Assembly: GCA_030039795.1 (NCBI GenBank)
Contig: JASHUU010000011.1
Location: forward strand, 1 to 54,890
Origin: Nitrososphaerales archaeon
Lineage (GTDB): Archaea; Thermoproteota; Nitrososphaeria; Nitrososphaerales; Gagatemarchaeaceae
Reading direction: 5' to 3'
Length of the DNA: 54,890 bases
Positions 7,687-16,387 of the stretch are shown one piece after another. Positions within the stretch are counted from its first letter, which is position 1; every line of letters begins with the position of its first letter. Position numbers and translations under genes: made by a program. The notes under the pieces were generated by a model. The model did not search any database. It saw only the letters and a program-made list of their open reading frames with translations, and had not been told where the DNA came from.

Positions 7687-8751
7687 GTGCCCCCACGCCG
7701 TTCTCGACGCCGACTCGCCGCGATCATGTTCACAGACCTGGTGGGGTACACCGCGCTGAGCCAGCGCGACGAGTCCCTCGCCCTCAGGCTGCTGCAGAGG
7801 CACAGGGAGATCGTCAGGCCCATCTTCGCACGCTACGGAGGGCACGAGGTCAAGACCATCGGAGACGCATTCCTGATCGAGTTCGACAGCGCTCTCGATG
7901 CAACGAGGTGCGCCGTCGAGGTGCAGAAGGTCCTCCGCGAGTACAACGAGAAGTCCCACCACAGGCTCCAGGTGCGGATCGGGATCCACATCGGAGACGT
8001 AGTCCACCAGGGAGGCGACGTGTACGGGGACGCAGTGAACATAGCGTCGAGGATCGAACCTCTCGCAGAGGCGGGAGAGGTGTGCATCTCAGAGCAGGTC
8101 TACGACCAGGTCAGGAACAAGCTGGCGTACGAGCTCGTCAAGCTCGAGTCCCAGAACCTGAAGAACGTGACCTTCCCCGTGGACGTCTACAAGGTGATAC
8201 TCCCGTGGAGCAAGAGCGTGCAGAAGACCGAGAAGGACGGCCGGGCGTCCACCGTCAGCATGGTGACGAAGTACGAGCCAGGAGAGTCGAAGAAGGGCCT
8301 GCAGTCCGTCGGGAAGTTCTTCCTTAAGCTGACGTTGAAGAACAGGATCGTAGTTGTCACCCTGACCAACGAGCCGAGGATCACAGGCGCGCTGGCCAAG
8401 TTCGCGACGGGCGTGGACTACGCGCGAGGCGAGACGCTCCACATAGTGGCCGGGATAGAGACGGTCAAGGTCGTCACCGACTCGAAGAACCTCGAAAGGC
8501 TGTACCAGGTCGTCCCCAGGAAGAACATCATCAACGTGGTCGAGAGCCTCTCTGAGATAATCGTCTCCCTGTCGGAAAGGGTCGTGAACCTTCCAGGCGT
8601 CGTGGCGACCATCACGTCCCACCTTGCTGAAAACGGGATCAACCTCGTCGAGTACATCACGATAAACCCGCACGAGATAGTCGTGGTCGAGGAGAAGGAC
8701 GCGCTGAAGAGCTACCAGCTTCTCGAGGAGCTCGCCACGGCCACGCACTGA
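7687..8751 (+). CDS. Class III nucleotidyl cyclase fused to a C-terminal ACT-like domain
   Basis: 354 residues from a GTG start. Residues about 10-175 are a class III adenylate/guanylate cyclase catalytic domain. The two metal Asp are D17 (MFTDLVGY) and D60 (KTIGDAF), the purine-selecting Lys is K56, and the transition-state Asn118 and Arg122 are in VNIASRI, so one chain has all catalytic residues and would work as a homodimer. The Lys favours ATP. After a basic linker, residues about 205-350 form another domain; its last part (VVNLPGVVATITSHLAENGI, ending in a short strand IVVVEEKDA) has the pattern of an ACT domain, the ligand-binding fold seen in archaeal predicted regulators of amino-acid metabolism. 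This suggests a small-molecule-regulated second-messenger enzyme. There is no membrane segment. Ligand and product are unproven. Confidence 0.88.
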   Translation: MPPRRSRRRLAAIMFTDLVGYTALSQRDESLALRLLQRHREIVRPIFARYGGHEVKTIGDAFLIEFDSALDATRCAVEVQKVLREYNEKSHHRLQVRIGIHIGDVVHQGGDVYGDAVNIASRIEPLAEAGEVCISEQVYDQVRNKLAYELVKLESQNLKNVTFPVDVYKVILPWSKSVQKTEKDGRASTVSMVTKYEPGESKKGLQSVGKFFLKLTLKNRIVVVTLTNEPRITGALAKFATGVDYARGETLHIVAGIETVKVVTDSKNLERLYQVVPRKNIINVVESLSEIIVSLSERVVNLPGVVATITSHLAENGINLVEYITINPHEIVVVEEKDALKSYQLLEELATATH

Positions 8752-8754
8752 GAC

Positions 8755-9600
8755 TCAGAACAGCGACCGCAGGAGCAGCCACACGTTGCTGGGGTGCTCG
8801 CCGATCCTCCGCCTGGAGTACGCGTACCACTCGTCCCCGTAGGGCAGGTACTCGAAGACCTTGTATCCCTCCTTTGAGAGGCCGGCCTTCAGTTCGTCCC
8901 GGATGCCCTTGAGCATCTCGAACCTGAAGCCTTCCCGCCTGGTTCCGGCCATCTCTTTGGCTTTGTCGATGAGGACAGAGTCGTGAGTCGCGACGGCGAA
9001 CCCGTCGCCGCCCTTGAAGAGCAGCTCAAGCAGCTTGGAATAGTTCTGCCGGACCTCGTCCCTCGTGGTGAAGACCGAGTCGCGGCCCTCCTTGTACGCG
9101 CCCTTGACGAGCCTCACCTTTCCGCCTCGGTCCAGGATCCTCTTGAGGTCTTGCTCGCTCCGCCTCATGTACGCTTGGACCGCGAGGCCTAGGCCCTTGT
9201 GGGAGTCGTGCGCCTCCAGATACGTCGAGATTGTGGCGTCTGTGAACCGCGACCCCTCCATGTCCACCCAGAGCAGCTGACCCAGCCTGTCCGCGTTGGA
9301 GGCCACTACCTCCAGCCGACGTCTGGCCTCTTCCTCGTTGATCGCCAGGCCGAGCTGCGTGAGCTTGACCGAAGGGAAGCCTCTGATCCCGCCGTCCGCG
9401 AGCGCCTGCTGGAGCCTGACGTACTCTTTGGCATGCGCGTCCGCGGTGGAAGGCTCCTTGATCTCCTCGCCTAGGAAGTTCACCACGACGCCTATCCCTT
9501 TCGAGTTGGCCGCCCTGGCGTCCTTGAGGGCGGAGTCCATGTTGACGCCCGAGATCCAGTGTCTGGCGACCGGGAGGACCAGCGTCTCCTTCAGGCCCAT
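8755..9600 (-). CDS. putA: Proline dehydrogenase
   Basis: 281 residues, single-domain FAD-dependent proline dehydrogenase, the size of bacterial and archaeal monofunctional enzymes. It oxidises proline to pyrroline-5-carboxylate and passes electrons to the membrane. Family landmarks are GVVVNFLGEE near the N-terminus, the barrel strands LWVDMEGSRF, LAVQAYMRRS and VRLVKGAYKEG, then FAVATHDSVLI, and the C-terminal substrate region VFEYLPYGDEWYAYSRRRI. The frame is open well past the real start, over the divergent prolidase gene; ATG 9600 is chosen, with a TTG 21 nt upstream as the alternative. It shares a 52-nt gap with the divergent prolidase, so the two are probably controlled together. No pyrroline-5-carboxylate dehydrogenase is in the window. 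Confidence 0.9.
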   Translation of the reverse strand: MGLKETLVLPVARHWISGVNMDSALKDARAANSKGIGVVVNFLGEEIKEPSTADAHAKEYVRLQQALADGGIRGFPSVKLTQLGLAINEEEARRRLEVVASNADRLGQLLWVDMEGSRFTDATISTYLEAHDSHKGLGLAVQAYMRRSEQDLKRILDRGGKVRLVKGAYKEGRDSVFTTRDEVRQNYSKLLELLFKGGDGFAVATHDSVLIDKAKEMAGTRREGFRFEMLKGIRDELKAGLSKEGYKVFEYLPYGDEWYAYSRRRIGEHPSNVWLLLRSLF

Positions 9601-9652
9601 TGCGAAGGCGCCCTTGGACAAGATATTAACGGGTTCTGCCCAGCTCGAGCCC

Positions 9653-10747
9653 GTGACAGGACGGGGGGTCTTCCGCGCCAGGGCGGCGAGGCTCAGGCGG
9701 GAGCTCGTGTCGGCCGGCCTAGGCGGGGTCGTCGTCGTCCCCGGGCCCAACATGCAGTACCTGACGGGCGTCCAGTCGATGCTCCTGGAGAGGCCCTTCA
9801 TGCTGCTCTTCGCGGCCAGGGGGGAGCCGCACCTCGTGGCTCCTGAACTGGAAGCCGGCCCGTACAGGAGGTGCCCTTTGCCGATGCAGGTCCACGCGTG
9901 GACCGACTCGCAGGGGTCTGCGGGGGCGATCGACGGGGCGGCGAAGGGCGCAGGCTTCAGAGGCAAGTGGGGCGTAGAAGGAAAGGCGCCATTCCTATTC
10001 CTCAGCAAGCTCAAGGGCTCCTCGCGGTTCGAGGACGCGGAGCCCATCCTGCAGGGCCTTCGCGAAGTGAAAGACGAGTCCGAGGCCAGGCTGCTCCGAG
10101 AGTCAGGCAGGATCCTCGGCGACGCGTTCGAGGAGCTCCCGAGCATCCTCCGAGAAGGGATGACGGAGCTGGAGGCGGCGCGGGCCGCGACGGAGCTGAT
10201 CTATGCCCACGGCGCGTCCAAGGTCGACGCGATGCTCGTGCAGTCGGGCGCGAGGGCCGCCGACCCTCATGGTGGGCCGACGGCGAAGAAGATCGGGAGA
10301 GGAGAGGGCGTCATATTCGACGTCGGTTCGACCTTCGAAGGTTACTACGCCGACGTGACCAGGACGATATGCGTCGGGAGCGCCAAGGGCATCGAGGACG
10401 TCTATGCGAAGGTGCTGGAAGCCGAGGAACGCGGGATCGCCGCGGCCGAAGAAGGGGCCAGGACCGGAGACGTGGACGGCGCTGCAAGGGGGGTGCTGAG
10501 GAGGGCCGGGATGGGCAAGTACTTCATACACAGGACCGGCCACGGGCTGGGGCTTGAAGTCCACGAAGCGCCGTACATAGTAGAGGGAGGGAAGGAGAAG
10601 CTGAGAAGAGACATGTGCTTCACCGTCGAGCCCGGCGTCTACATCCCAGGCGAGCTCGGGGTCAGGATAGAGGACGATGTCCTGATGGGGGAGAAGGGCG
10701 GAGAGGCGATCACGACCACGCCGAAGGAGTTCGGCTGGTGGCGATAG
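9653..10747 (+). CDS. pepQ: Xaa-Pro aminopeptidase / prolidase (M24B family)
   Basis: 364 residues from a GTG start. Residues about 1-120 are the creatinase N-terminal domain (NMQYLTGVQ) and the rest is the pita-bread catalytic domain. All five dinuclear-metal ligands are in place: Asp in VIFDVG, Asp in YYADVTRT, His in HRTGHGLGLEVHE, Glu in TVEPG and Glu in RIEDDV. It cleaves dipeptides or peptides with proline in the second position. It is divergent from proline dehydrogenase across a 52-nt gap, which makes a pathway from proline peptides to oxidised proline likely. The only AT-rich run in that gap (around 9623-9629) must serve one or both promoters. Whether it is a true prolidase or an aminopeptidase P cannot be told from motifs. 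Confidence 0.9.
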   Translation: MTGRGVFRARAARLRRELVSAGLGGVVVVPGPNMQYLTGVQSMLLERPFMLLFAARGEPHLVAPELEAGPYRRCPLPMQVHAWTDSQGSAGAIDGAAKGAGFRGKWGVEGKAPFLFLSKLKGSSRFEDAEPILQGLREVKDESEARLLRESGRILGDAFEELPSILREGMTELEAARAATELIYAHGASKVDAMLVQSGARAADPHGGPTAKKIGRGEGVIFDVGSTFEGYYADVTRTICVGSAKGIEDVYAKVLEAEERGIAAAEEGARTGDVDGAARGVLRRAGMGKYFIHRTGHGLGLEVHEAPYIVEGGKEKLRRDMCFTVEPGVYIPGELGVRIEDDVLMGEKGGEAITTTPKEFGWWR

Positions 10748-10767
10748 GCCGCCGTTGAGCCTCTGAA

Positions 10768-11181
10768 TCAGCTGCAGCGCATCTGGAAGACCTCTGTCTT
10801 CTCGTACTCAGCCTCCCACACATGGGTGCTGTTCCTCCCCCGTCTGACTCCGAGGAGCGTGTAGCCATCGGGCGTCTCGGAGAGCGCCCTGCCCATGATG
10901 GACGCAGCCGGTTCGTCGTCCTCGTCGAACGTGGTCACGACGTGCTGCCTGAACTTCTCTATCTCCTTCATGTGGTCGTTGAGACAGAGCGTGCGACCCT
11001 GCAGCCTTGACGAAGTGATCAGCTTCGTCTCGCTCCCGCAGGCCTCGCACCTGACCTTCTTCATCCCGTCTTCGAGGCAGACCCTCCCGATGCCCACCAC
11101 CATGGGGTAGGTGCCCGCCTGCTTCTCGACTGCTCCGCATACGGCGCATTTCGCAGGCCCCTTCGAGGCCGCGTGTTGCAT
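10768..11181 (-). CDS. Small zinc-ribbon-like protein, function unknown
   Basis: 137 residues. The N-terminal half has two cysteine clusters, CAVCG and CEACG, each followed by a single downstream Cys in a similar setting (GRVCLEDG and GRTLCLNDH), probably two structural zinc sites in tandem. The C-terminal half is mixed alpha/beta with no recognisable motif. It lies 45 nt after the HAD phosphatase in the same direction and may be the last gene of the kdp run. I cannot name the family; a nucleic-acid or protein-binding role is inference from the zinc sites. Confidence 0.7.
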   Translation of the reverse strand: MQHAASKGPAKCAVCGAVEKQAGTYPMVVGIGRVCLEDGMKKVRCEACGSETKLITSSRLQGRTLCLNDHMKEIEKFRQHVVTTFDEDDEPAASIMGRALSETPDGYTLLGVRRGRNSTHVWEAEYEKTEVFQMRCS

Positions 11182-11226
11182 GGGGCGCGACAGGCGACTT
11201 CAGGTATTAATCTTGCCCCGCGCTCC

Positions 11227-12060
11227 TTAGAGGAGGCGCGTGAGCGAGTCGACAGAGGGCAAGACGGCCAGGATGCCTCCTCCTTCTGCAGACCGGTCCA
11301 CCCCGGTCTTGACGAGGATGAAGTCTATCCGAGCCCGGCGGGCGCCCTCGTAGTCCGTCTCGAGCTGGTCGCCGACCATCACCGCCGCTCCGCTGCTGCA
11401 CGAGCCTCGTTTGAGGGCCATCTTGAACATCAGAGGCGAAGGCTTTCCTATGATGGTCGCTTTCGCTCCCGACGCGAACTCAAGCGCCTTCACTATGGGT
11501 CCCGGCGCCATGGCCGGGCCATCCTTTGACATGTACACCCTCGAGCTGTGGGTCGCGACCAGGCGGGCCCCCGCCCTCGCGAGCCTAGCCGCCCTGTCGA
11601 GCTTCTCGTAGGTCAGTTTCCTGTCGAGCCCTATGACCACGAACTTCGTTCCGTCCCTGTCACTCCTGCGGTGCCCGAGCCTGCTCATCTCCTCCTCCAG
11701 CCCGTCCTCCCCGACCAGGAAGTACGTCACCTCCCCGTGCTTCTCCTTCAGGAACTCGGCCGTCAGGGCTCCGCTGGTGAGGACCTCCTCCCTCCTCACA
11801 GGTATGTCGAACTCGGCGAGCCGCCTCCATATCGTTTCTGTCGAGTCGGTCGAGTTGTTGGTGACGACCAGCAGCCTCCGTCCCCTCTCCCTGAGCGCTT
11901 CGACCGCTTTCGTCCCGCCGAGCTTCACTCTGGACTCCTTCCCCTTGTAGAAGACTCCGTCAAGGTCGAACAGGAAGAGTTCCTTGCCGGCCAGAGTGCC
12001 GCGGCCGCGTGCCCCGGGTCCTCCGTCCGATGTCGTCCCTCGTCGACGCCCTTTCGGCAT
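11227..12060 (-). CDS. HAD-superfamily phosphatase, NagD/PGP-like (subclass IIA)
   Basis: 277 residues. HAD motif I is FLFDLDGVFYKG with both catalytic Asp, motif II is VVTNNST, a C2-type cap follows (TKFVVIGLDRKLTYEKL), then the motif III Lys in IIGKPSP and motif IV in MVGDQLETD. The order and spacing match the NagD / p-nitrophenylphosphatase / phosphoglycolate phosphatase group acting on small phosphorylated metabolites. The first 25 residues are basic and Gly-rich and may not all be translated; an internal start is possible. It begins 10 nt after the KdpC stop, so cotranscription with kdp is likely though a functional link is not obvious. Confidence 0.85.
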   Translation of the reverse strand: MPKGRRRGTTSDGGPGARGRGTLAGKELFLFDLDGVFYKGKESRVKLGGTKAVEALRERGRRLLVVTNNSTDSTETIWRRLAEFDIPVRREEVLTSGALTAEFLKEKHGEVTYFLVGEDGLEEEMSRLGHRRSDRDGTKFVVIGLDRKLTYEKLDRAARLARAGARLVATHSSRVYMSKDGPAMAPGPIVKALEFASGAKATIIGKPSPLMFKMALKRGSCSSGAAVMVGDQLETDYEGARRARIDFILVKTGVDRSAEGGGILAVLPSVDSLTRLL

Positions 12061-12070
12061 ATCCGATCGC

Positions 12071-12523
12071 TCACCTGTAGCTGCTATAGACGGGATACTG
12101 ACTGATCAGGGCGAGGTTCAGGGTCAGAACGTTGACGTACGGATCGCCGAACACTATGGACACGAGCGGCGTGTTCTCGTCTACAAGCAGCTTCAGCTGG
12201 CTTTGGGATATGCCCGTCGCGTTGCTGATGCCTGGTATCTGGGCGTAGGCCTCTTGGACGGTGATGTCAGGGTCCACTCCAGAGTCCGAGTCGTTCCGCG
12301 GCTGGAAGAAGATGGGCTGTGTGAAGTTCTGGGCTATGAGGTTCGATCCCACGGGCTTTCCATACGGTTGGAGGATCTCCCCGTTGGCTTGCCACGGCAG
12401 GACCACCTGGGCTATCCCCGTCACCAGCAGGGGGAAGAAGAGTCCGCAGAGAAGAAGAGAGATCAGTGCGATCCCGACTATCGGCCTCACGTGCCTCGAA
12501 CGGCTTGCGCCTTTGCTTGTCAC
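12071..12523 (-). CDS. kdpC: Potassium-transporting ATPase subunit KdpC, short form
   Basis: 150 residues with one N-terminal membrane helix (IVGIALISLLLCGLFFPLLVTG). It has the KdpC landmarks VLPWQANGE, GSNLIAQNFT, then FFQPRND, SGVDPDIT, the helix AYAQIPGIS, and a closing VNVLTLNLAL. Bacterial KdpC has about 190 residues. Here roughly 40-50 residues are absent between the FFQPR segment and SGVDPDIT, the part that normally holds the GGSN...SNP loop and the strand before the TASASGLDP motif. The reading frame is intact, so this looks like a compact natural form rather than a broken gene. KdpC stabilises the KdpA-KdpB complex and contributes to ATP affinity. It lies 13 nt after kdpB. Confidence 0.88.
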   Translation of the reverse strand: MTSKGASRSRHVRPIVGIALISLLLCGLFFPLLVTGIAQVVLPWQANGEILQPYGKPVGSNLIAQNFTQPIFFQPRNDSDSGVDPDITVQEAYAQIPGISNATGISQSQLKLLVDENTPLVSIVFGDPYVNVLTLNLALISQYPVYSSYR

Positions 12524-12536
12524 TCTCTCGCCTCGC

Positions 12537-14678
12537 TCATGGGTGTACCAGCGATATCAGCACGTCTATGGCCTTGATTCCCACGAAGGGCGCCACCACC
12601 CCTCCTGCCCCGTAGATCAGTGTGTTCCGCAGAAAGAGCGTCATCGTGTCGGCCGGCTTGAATGAGACTCCTCTCATCGCCAGCGGTATGAGAAGGGGTA
12701 TGATCACCGCGTTGAAGATCAGGGCAGAGAGGACCGCGGTGTGCAGGCCCAGCCCTAGTATGTTCAGCCGCTCCAGGGCGGGGTACGCGGACGCGAAGAG
12801 CACCGGGACGATCGCGAAGTACTTCGCGACGTCGTTCGCTATGCTGAACGCGGTGACCGCCCCGCGGGTCATGAGCAGCTGCTTCCCCAGCATCACCACT
12901 TCGATGACCTTCGCAGGGTTAGACTCCAGGTCCACCATGTTCGCCGCCTCCTTGGCTGGCTCGGTGCCCGAGTTCATGGCAAGCCCTATGTCCGCCACTG
13001 CCAGCGCCGGAGCGTCGTTCGTGCCGTCGCCTATCATGGCGACTATCCTTGACTGAGCCTGCTCGCTCTGCACCACGCCGTACTTGTCTGCCGGCTTCGC
13101 CTGTGGCACGTATTCGTCTATTCCCACTTCCTTGGCTATGCTCTTGGCGGTCAGGGGCTGGTCGCCCGTGATCATCACGGGCCTGATGCCCATCGTCTTC
13201 ACGGCCACTATCTTCTCCTTGATGCCAGGTTTCAGCGTGTCCTTCAGCCTGATGAAGCCCAAAAGCCGGCCGTCCCTGACGACGGCCATCGGCGTGCCGC
13301 CTTCCAGCGATATCGATTCGGCGACACCGTCTGACTCCTCCGTGGAGGGCGCGATGGCCTTGACTGCGTCGGGCGCGCCTTTGATCACTTCGACGTCGCC
13401 TGAAGGGACCAAGTCTGCGACCGAGTCGGCATGCTTCCTGCTTATCCGCCCGCCCTTGTCCATCTCCTTGCCGCTCTTCGGAAGCGCGAAGCTGCCCGTG
13501 GATGCGAGCAGGACCCCGCTCGTCCGGGTCGTCGCCGAGAACTCGTAGACCTTCGACTTGGACAGCGAGTTGAGCTCCTTGGGTATGAGGCCCTTCTCGT
13601 AGGCGAGCCTCACGACGCTCCTCCCCTCGGCCGTGTCGTCGTACCAAGAGGATAGGAACGCCGCCTCTCCGACCTCCCTCGCCGTGTGCCCTCCCACCGG
13701 GACGAACTCCACGGCCTGCCTGTTGCCGACGGTGATGGTGCCCGTCTTGTCGAGGAGAATCACGTCTGCGTCGCCCGCTGCTTCTATGGCCTTCCCGGAC
13801 TTCGCCACCACCTTCCTCCGGTAGAGCCTCGACATGCCGGACAGCCCGATCGCCGGGAGGAGCGCCCCTATGGTCGTAGGCAGGAGGCAGACATACAGCG
13901 CGATCATCACCGAGAGGTCCCCTCCGAGCCCTAGGACCACCGAGAGCCCCGCCAGAGAGGCTATCACGATGGTGAAAATCGCCGTGAGGCCGATTAAGAC
14001 CACGGTGACGGCCTGCTCGTTCGGCGTCTTGGGCCTCTTCGCGGCCTCCACCATCTTGATCATCTTGTTGATGTACGACTCCTCCGGGTCGACCGTCACC
14101 CTCGCCACCATGGTGTCGCTCACCACCGTCGACCCGCCGATCAGCACGTCTCCCGGCGCCTTGCGCACGGGCGCTGACTCGCCGGTGACGAGCGACTCGT
14201 CCAGCATGGCTATGCCTTCGAGCACCTCGGCGTCGATCGGGACCAGGTCGCCCTTGTCGAGGCGCACTACGTCTCCCCTGCGGAGGGCCGATGACGGCGT
14301 CGGCACGACCTTCTCAGTCCAGTCTTCCCTGACCAGCTTCTTGCTGAGGACTTCACTCTCGAGCCTCCTGAGGCTGCTGGCCGTGTTCCTGGCCTGCTGC
14401 TCCGCAAGGGCGTCGGAGAGCGTGCTGAACCAGACGGTCACCAGCAGGATGGCCGCCACCTCCACGTAGAACGTCACATCGGCGGTGCTCGACAGCGGGC
14501 TGAAGGCTGCCGGGTCGACCGCCATGGCGACCACTACGAAGAACATCAGCTCGACGATGAACATCACTGGGTTGGAAACGAGGGAGAGAGGGCTCAACCG
14601 AGCCACAGAATCCCATAGGACCCGCGCCCATGCCTGCGACCGCCCGGGCTCGTCTGCCTGCCGCTCGCCGCTAGCCAA
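12537..14678 (-). CDS. kdpB: Potassium-transporting ATPase subunit KdpB
   Basis: 713 residues from a TTG that overlaps the kdpA stop by 8 bases (TTGGCTAG); the frame stays open to an ATG at 14726, but that lies deep inside kdpA. P-type ATPase motor of the Kdp pump: the NPVMFIVEL membrane helix, TGES in LVTGESAPV, the phosphorylated Asp in LLDKTGTITV, a KGAPDAV nucleotide-binding segment, MITGDQPLTA and the hinge GDGTNDAPAL. Seven membrane segments can be traced, ending LLIPLAMRG and a final helix pair. Slightly longer than bacterial KdpB (about 680), the extra being an N-terminal tail of some 30 polar residues. ATP hydrolysis here drives potassium import through KdpA under potassium limitation. 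Translation is probably coupled to kdpA. Confidence 0.92.
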   Translation of the reverse strand: MASGERQADEPGRSQAWARVLWDSVARLSPLSLVSNPVMFIVELMFFVVVAMAVDPAAFSPLSSTADVTFYVEVAAILLVTVWFSTLSDALAEQQARNTASSLRRLESEVLSKKLVREDWTEKVVPTPSSALRRGDVVRLDKGDLVPIDAEVLEGIAMLDESLVTGESAPVRKAPGDVLIGGSTVVSDTMVARVTVDPEESYINKMIKMVEAAKRPKTPNEQAVTVVLIGLTAIFTIVIASLAGLSVVLGLGGDLSVMIALYVCLLPTTIGALLPAIGLSGMSRLYRRKVVAKSGKAIEAAGDADVILLDKTGTITVGNRQAVEFVPVGGHTAREVGEAAFLSSWYDDTAEGRSVVRLAYEKGLIPKELNSLSKSKVYEFSATTRTSGVLLASTGSFALPKSGKEMDKGGRISRKHADSVADLVPSGDVEVIKGAPDAVKAIAPSTEESDGVAESISLEGGTPMAVVRDGRLLGFIRLKDTLKPGIKEKIVAVKTMGIRPVMITGDQPLTAKSIAKEVGIDEYVPQAKPADKYGVVQSEQAQSRIVAMIGDGTNDAPALAVADIGLAMNSGTEPAKEAANMVDLESNPAKVIEVVMLGKQLLMTRGAVTAFSIANDVAKYFAIVPVLFASAYPALERLNILGLGLHTAVLSALIFNAVIIPLLIPLAMRGVSFKPADTMTLFLRNTLIYGAGGVVAPFVGIKAIDVLISLVHP

Positions 14679-16332
14679 GGAAGTTCGCCTGTCCGTGGAG
14701 ATACTGGAGAATGGGTCCCACCGCAAGGAACGGGAAGAACGTCAGGACGACGAGGATCAGGATGCTTGCCACCAGGACCCCGGAGAAGAGCAGGCTGTCG
14801 GTCTTCAGCCCGACCTCCGGGCTCCTCTTCCTGCCTATCATCGACCCGCCCATCGCGAGAAGAATCGCTATCGGGGCGTACCTGCCGACGAATATCACGA
14901 TGGCGGTCGAGATGTTCCAGAACGGGGTGTTCGCCGACGCGCCGAAGAAGTCCGAGCCGTTGTTGGATGCCGCGCTGGTGAACTCGTACAGCACCTGCGT
15001 GAAGCCGGAGGCGTTCATCGAAACGCCGATCTGCGCGGCCGCGCCGGAGGCGAAGGCCACGAGGGTGGGCACCAGTATGACCAGCGGGTGGATGAGGAAC
15101 GCGACCATCACCAGCTTGACGTCCCTGGCCGTTATCTTCATCCCGAGGTACTCGGGAGTCCTCCCCGACATCAGCCCGACGACGAACACGGTTATGATGA
15201 TGAACATTATCATGTACATCAGGCCGACCCCCTTCCCGCCAGGGGTCGCCTGGATCAGCATCCCCATGAATGCGGCGAGGATGACGAACGGGTGCATCGC
15301 ATACAACGACGCGTTCACGGAGCCGGTGGTGACCGCGGTCGTGACCACCGTCCAGAAGGCTGAGAAGAATCCCCCGAACCTGGTCTCCATGCCCGGGCCG
15401 AGCGTGGTGGTGGGGATGAAGCCGATGGCAAGGTCGATCGCAAAGAGCGAGTAGGCGGCGACCAGTATTGGCCTGTACTCGCGCTTCTTCTCCGGGCCGA
15501 GCATCTCACCGAAGACGAATATCAGGGCCGTGGGCAGGAGGAGCATAAGGCAGATCTCGAAGACGTCGCTCACCGGGCTTGGGTTCTGGAAGGGGTAGGC
15601 CGAGTTCGCCCCGAAGTACCCTCCTCCATTGGTCCCCAGCTGCATGATTGAGACGAGCGAGGCTATGGGGCCTATCAGGATCATCTGCGACGCGCCCGTC
15701 ACCGTGGAGATGGTCTGGTATCCGTTCAGGCTCTGAGGCACTCCGAGGGCGACGAGGACGACCGCGGCGACCAGGCAGAAAGGAATCAGGAGCCGGGTGA
15801 GGGACCTTACGAAGTCGACGTAGAAGTTGCCCAGGTCCTTTGACCCCGCGAGCAGGCACCGTATCATCGCGACGCCCATGCAGATCCCGGTCGCCGCAGA
15901 CGTGAACTGCAGGAACTGGATGGCGCTCATCTGGCTGAGGTAAGAGAGAGTGGTCTCGCCGTTGTAGTGCTGGAGGTTCGTGTTCGTCCCGATCGATATC
16001 ACCGTATTCAGGGCCAGGTCCCATCTCACGCCTGAGAACCCCTGAGGATTGAGAGGGAGCTCGCCCTGGAAGGTCAGGATGACGAAGGCTATCGCCATCT
16101 GCACGAGGTTGACCAGGAGGCCTGAGAGGAAGTACTCCTTCCACCCCATGCCGCGGTGGACGTCGACGCCGATCAGGCGGTAGACTCCGTTCTCGACGGG
16201 GTCGAGGAACCTGTCCAGCCTGCTCGGCCCGTGGGTGTATATCTTCGCGATGTAAGGTGCTATGGCCTTAGCTGCCAGTATGCTTCCGCCGAGTATGGCT
16301 ACCACATACGCTGCGTCCAGGATTGTAATCAT
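14671..16332 (-). CDS. kdpA: Potassium-transporting ATPase subunit KdpA (ion channel subunit)
   Basis: 553 residues, the usual length, from an ATG. Very hydrophobic with about ten membrane helices. The four selectivity-filter repeats of the KdpA/Trk/HKT fold are visible: SIGTNTNLQHY, LGTNGGGYFGANSAYPF, TTGSVNASL and SNNGSDFFGAS. It forms the potassium entry channel of KdpFABC; no KdpF is evident, and the first helix follows directly on the start. The third filter reads TTGSVNA where bacteria have TSGAVNA, a mild change. It is preceded by a stand-alone AsnC-type ligand domain gene 55 nt upstream and no TATA box is seen in that gap, so transcription probably begins before that gene. Confidence 0.93.
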   Translation of the reverse strand: MITILDAAYVVAILGGSILAAKAIAPYIAKIYTHGPSRLDRFLDPVENGVYRLIGVDVHRGMGWKEYFLSGLLVNLVQMAIAFVILTFQGELPLNPQGFSGVRWDLALNTVISIGTNTNLQHYNGETTLSYLSQMSAIQFLQFTSAATGICMGVAMIRCLLAGSKDLGNFYVDFVRSLTRLLIPFCLVAAVVLVALGVPQSLNGYQTISTVTGASQMILIGPIASLVSIMQLGTNGGGYFGANSAYPFQNPSPVSDVFEICLMLLLPTALIFVFGEMLGPEKKREYRPILVAAYSLFAIDLAIGFIPTTTLGPGMETRFGGFFSAFWTVVTTAVTTGSVNASLYAMHPFVILAAFMGMLIQATPGGKGVGLMYMIMFIIITVFVVGLMSGRTPEYLGMKITARDVKLVMVAFLIHPLVILVPTLVAFASGAAAQIGVSMNASGFTQVLYEFTSAASNNGSDFFGASANTPFWNISTAIVIFVGRYAPIAILLAMGGSMIGRKRSPEVGLKTDSLLFSGVLVASILILVVLTFFPFLAVGPILQYLHGQANFLG

Positions 16333-16387
16333 TCTCTCGGGTTCCTCTAGAGCTCATGGCGTTGCAGAGTCGGCTCCTTCCGACTGC

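Noticed and set aside
9601-10146. Extension of proline dehydrogenase by about 180 N-terminal residues
   Set aside because: The extension lies over the divergent prolidase, which has all its metal ligands; the enzyme needs no such domain.
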